Part shown: positions 62,880 to 64,000 of the stretch, one piece after another
How positions within the stretch are numbered: the stretch's first letter is position 1
How the letters are laid out: every line of letters starts with the position of its first letter
Origin: Streptococcus sp. oral taxon 056 str. F0418
Lineage (GTDB): Bacteria > Bacillota > Bacilli > Lactobacillales > Streptococcaceae
Assembly (NCBI RefSeq): GCF_000220065.1
Contig: NZ_AFQU01000001.1
Location: 1,384,001 to 1,448,000 of the forward strand
Length of the DNA: 64,000 nt
Reading direction: 5' to 3'
Made by a program: the position numbers and the translations under genes
Notes under the pieces: generated by a model
The model's input: only the letters and a program-made list of their open reading frames with translations
What the model was told of the DNA's origin: nothing
Database searches by the model: none

Positions 62880-63808
62880 GTGTCAAATCCTATGCCAATA
62901 TTGCAATTATCAAATATTGGGGGAAGAAAGATGCAGCAAAGATGATTCCGTCTACCAGCAGTATCTCGCTGACACTGGAAAATATGTACACCGAGACCCA
63001 GCTGAGTCCTTTACCGGCTACAGCGACTGGAGATGAGTTTTATATTGACGGTCAGCTACAAAGTCCGGCAGAACATGCCAAAATCAGTAAGATTATTGAC
63101 CGCTTCCGCTCTCCAGAAGATGGTTTTGTCCGCGTTGATACCAGCAACAATATGCCGACAGCAGCGGGTCTGTCTTCCAGCTCCAGTGGTCTATCTGCCT
63201 TAGTCAAGGCCTGCAATGCTTATTTTCAGACGGGCTATCAGACGCAAGAGCTGGCTCAGCTGGCCAAGTTTGCTTCAGGGTCGTCAGCTCGGTCTTTCTT
63301 TGGTCCGCTAGCGGCCTGGGATAAGGACAGCGGAGCCATTTATCCAGTCAAGACGGATTTGAAGCTAGCCATGATTATGTTGGTTCTGTACGATGAGAAA
63401 AAGCCCATTTCCAGCCGTGACGGTATGGAGCTCTGTGCTAAAACTTCCACCATTTTCCCAGATTGGATTGCCCAGTCTGCCTTAGATTATCAGGCCATGC
63501 TAGGCTATTTGCAGGACAATGATTTTGCCAAGGTAGGTCAGCTGACGGAAGAAAATGCTCTTCGAATGCATGCTACGACTGAAAAAGCTTATCCTCCGTT
63601 TTCTTATCTGACAGAGGAGTCTTACCAAGCTATGGATGCTGTCAGAAAGCTGCGGGAGCAGGGGGAGCGCTGCTACTTTACCATGGACGCAGGGCCCAAT
63701 GTCAAGGTACTCTCCTTGGAGGAAGATCTAGACCATCTGGTGGCCATTTTTGAGAAGGACTATCGCCTTATTGTCTCCAAAACAAAGGACTTGTCAGATG
63801 AAGACTAG
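62861..63808 (+). CDS. mvaD: Diphosphomevalonate decarboxylase
   Basis: MvaD makes isopentenyl diphosphate by ATP-dependent decarboxylation of diphosphomevalonate. The 315-residue GHMP-family protein shows YANIAIIKYWGKKD near residue 9, STSSISLTL near 29, the phosphate loop NMPTAAGLSSSSSGLSAL near 100, SGSSARSFFGP near 144 (Arg for decarboxylation), and the catalytic Asp in FTMDAGPNVKVL near 275. It overlaps mvk by 19 bases and the next gene by 11, so all three are co-transcribed. Confidence 0.95.
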   Translation: MDRKPVSVKSYANIAIIKYWGKKDAAKMIPSTSSISLTLENMYTETQLSPLPATATGDEFYIDGQLQSPAEHAKISKIIDRFRSPEDGFVRVDTSNNMPTAAGLSSSSSGLSALVKACNAYFQTGYQTQELAQLAKFASGSSARSFFGPLAAWDKDSGAIYPVKTDLKLAMIMLVLYDEKKPISSRDGMELCAKTSTIFPDWIAQSALDYQAMLGYLQDNDFAKVGQLTEENALRMHATTEKAYPPFSYLTEESYQAMDAVRKLREQGERCYFTMDAGPNVKVLSLEEDLDHLVAIFEKDYRLIVSKTKDLSDED

Positions 63809-64000
63809 TGCAAGAGTTCAAACCTGTGGCAAGCTCTATCTGGCGGGTGAATATGCAGTGCTGACGGCCGGTCAGCCGGCCATTATCAAGGCCATTCCTA
63901 TCTATATGACGGGAGAAATCCAGGCAGCGCCTGACTATCGCTTGACATCAGATATGTTCGAACACAGTGCTAACCTAGAGACAGACCCTGATTATGCCTT
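63798..64000 (+). CDS. Phosphomevalonate kinase, N-terminal part
   Basis: ATG 63798 overlaps the mvaD end by 11 bases and opens a frame that runs off the right edge (about 67 residues seen). The start TCGKLYLAGEYAVLTAGQPA is the GHMP-kinase N-terminal motif, and its place after mvk and mvaD fits MvaK2, which converts phosphomevalonate to diphosphomevalonate. The ATP-binding loop lies outside the window. Confidence 0.88.
   Translation, partial: MKTSARVQTCGKLYLAGEYAVLTAGQPAIIKAIPIYMTGEIQAAPDYRLTSDMFEHSANLETDPDYA

Overview
The window is a chromosomal segment of a low-GC Gram-positive coccus, almost certainly a Streptococcus of the mitis/sanguinis group. The evidence is the conserved streptococcal gene strings (dut-radA-carbonic anhydrase-gltX; rnpA-yidC-jag-rpmH; tatD-rnmV-ksgA-rsgA-rpe-thiN-rmuC-yhaM-purR; rpsL-rpsG-fusA-gap; glnRA; rpoY-rnjA; tsaB-rimI-tsaD; the mevalonate cluster), genus-typical proteins (CppA, RocS, RpoY, PepX) and the many extended -10 promoters (TGnTATAAT). 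No species call is made. The window opens inside a NUDIX gene and ends inside the third mevalonate gene.

Layout. 1-5.1 kb: nucleotide housekeeping and DNA repair (dut, phosphatase, radA), an AIM24-family gene, a GNAT gene, and a beta-carbonic anhydrase whose promoter, leader and first codons are duplicated upstream with a decayed ISL3-type transposase tail between. 5.2-19.6 kb: translation and RNA genes (gltX, rnpA, yidC, jag, rpmH, rnmV, ksgA, rsgA, yhaM), one tRNA-Leu, rpe/thiN and purR. 19.8-24.6 kb: the str operon (rpsL, rpsG, fusA), with structured RNA in the rpsL leader and the rpsG-fusA gap, then gap. 24.6-33.4 kb: an AT-richer eight-gene block between gap and pgk. 33.5-41.9 kb: pgk, glnR-glnA, a TetR-controlled VOC gene, and convergent rpoY-rnjA. 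41.9-56 kb: a MarR-controlled epimerase, tsaB-rimI-tsaD, azlCD, a PadR/MFS locus, a MerR/TipAS regulator, a flavoprotein, rocS and a membrane-bound phosphodiesterase. 56-64 kb: ebfC, pepX, a GlpF/aquaporin, cppA, a serine hydrolase and the mevalonate genes.

The most interesting block is at 24.7-33.3 kb. It looks like a complete Lsr-type autoinducer-2 uptake and processing operon: an ABC importer (lsrA, lsrC, lsrD, lsrB), the thiolase LsrF, the SorC-family repressor LsrR and the AI-2 kinase LsrK. A small cupin protein sits where enteric bacteria have LsrG. The LsrF, LsrK, LsrR and LsrB products align closely with my memory of the E. coli proteins. The promoter carries a consensus cre (CcpA) site over its -35 box and a 10-7-10 inverted repeat just past the -10, so both sugar status and an LsrR-like repressor could control it.

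Sequence quality note: three genes (glnA, an ABC-class ATPase, a serine hydrolase) are each broken by what looks like one missing A in a run of A's. This may be real mutation, but homopolymer under-calling in the assembly is at least as likely. A ~176-bp, three-hairpin repeat occurs three times, placed as a transcription end.
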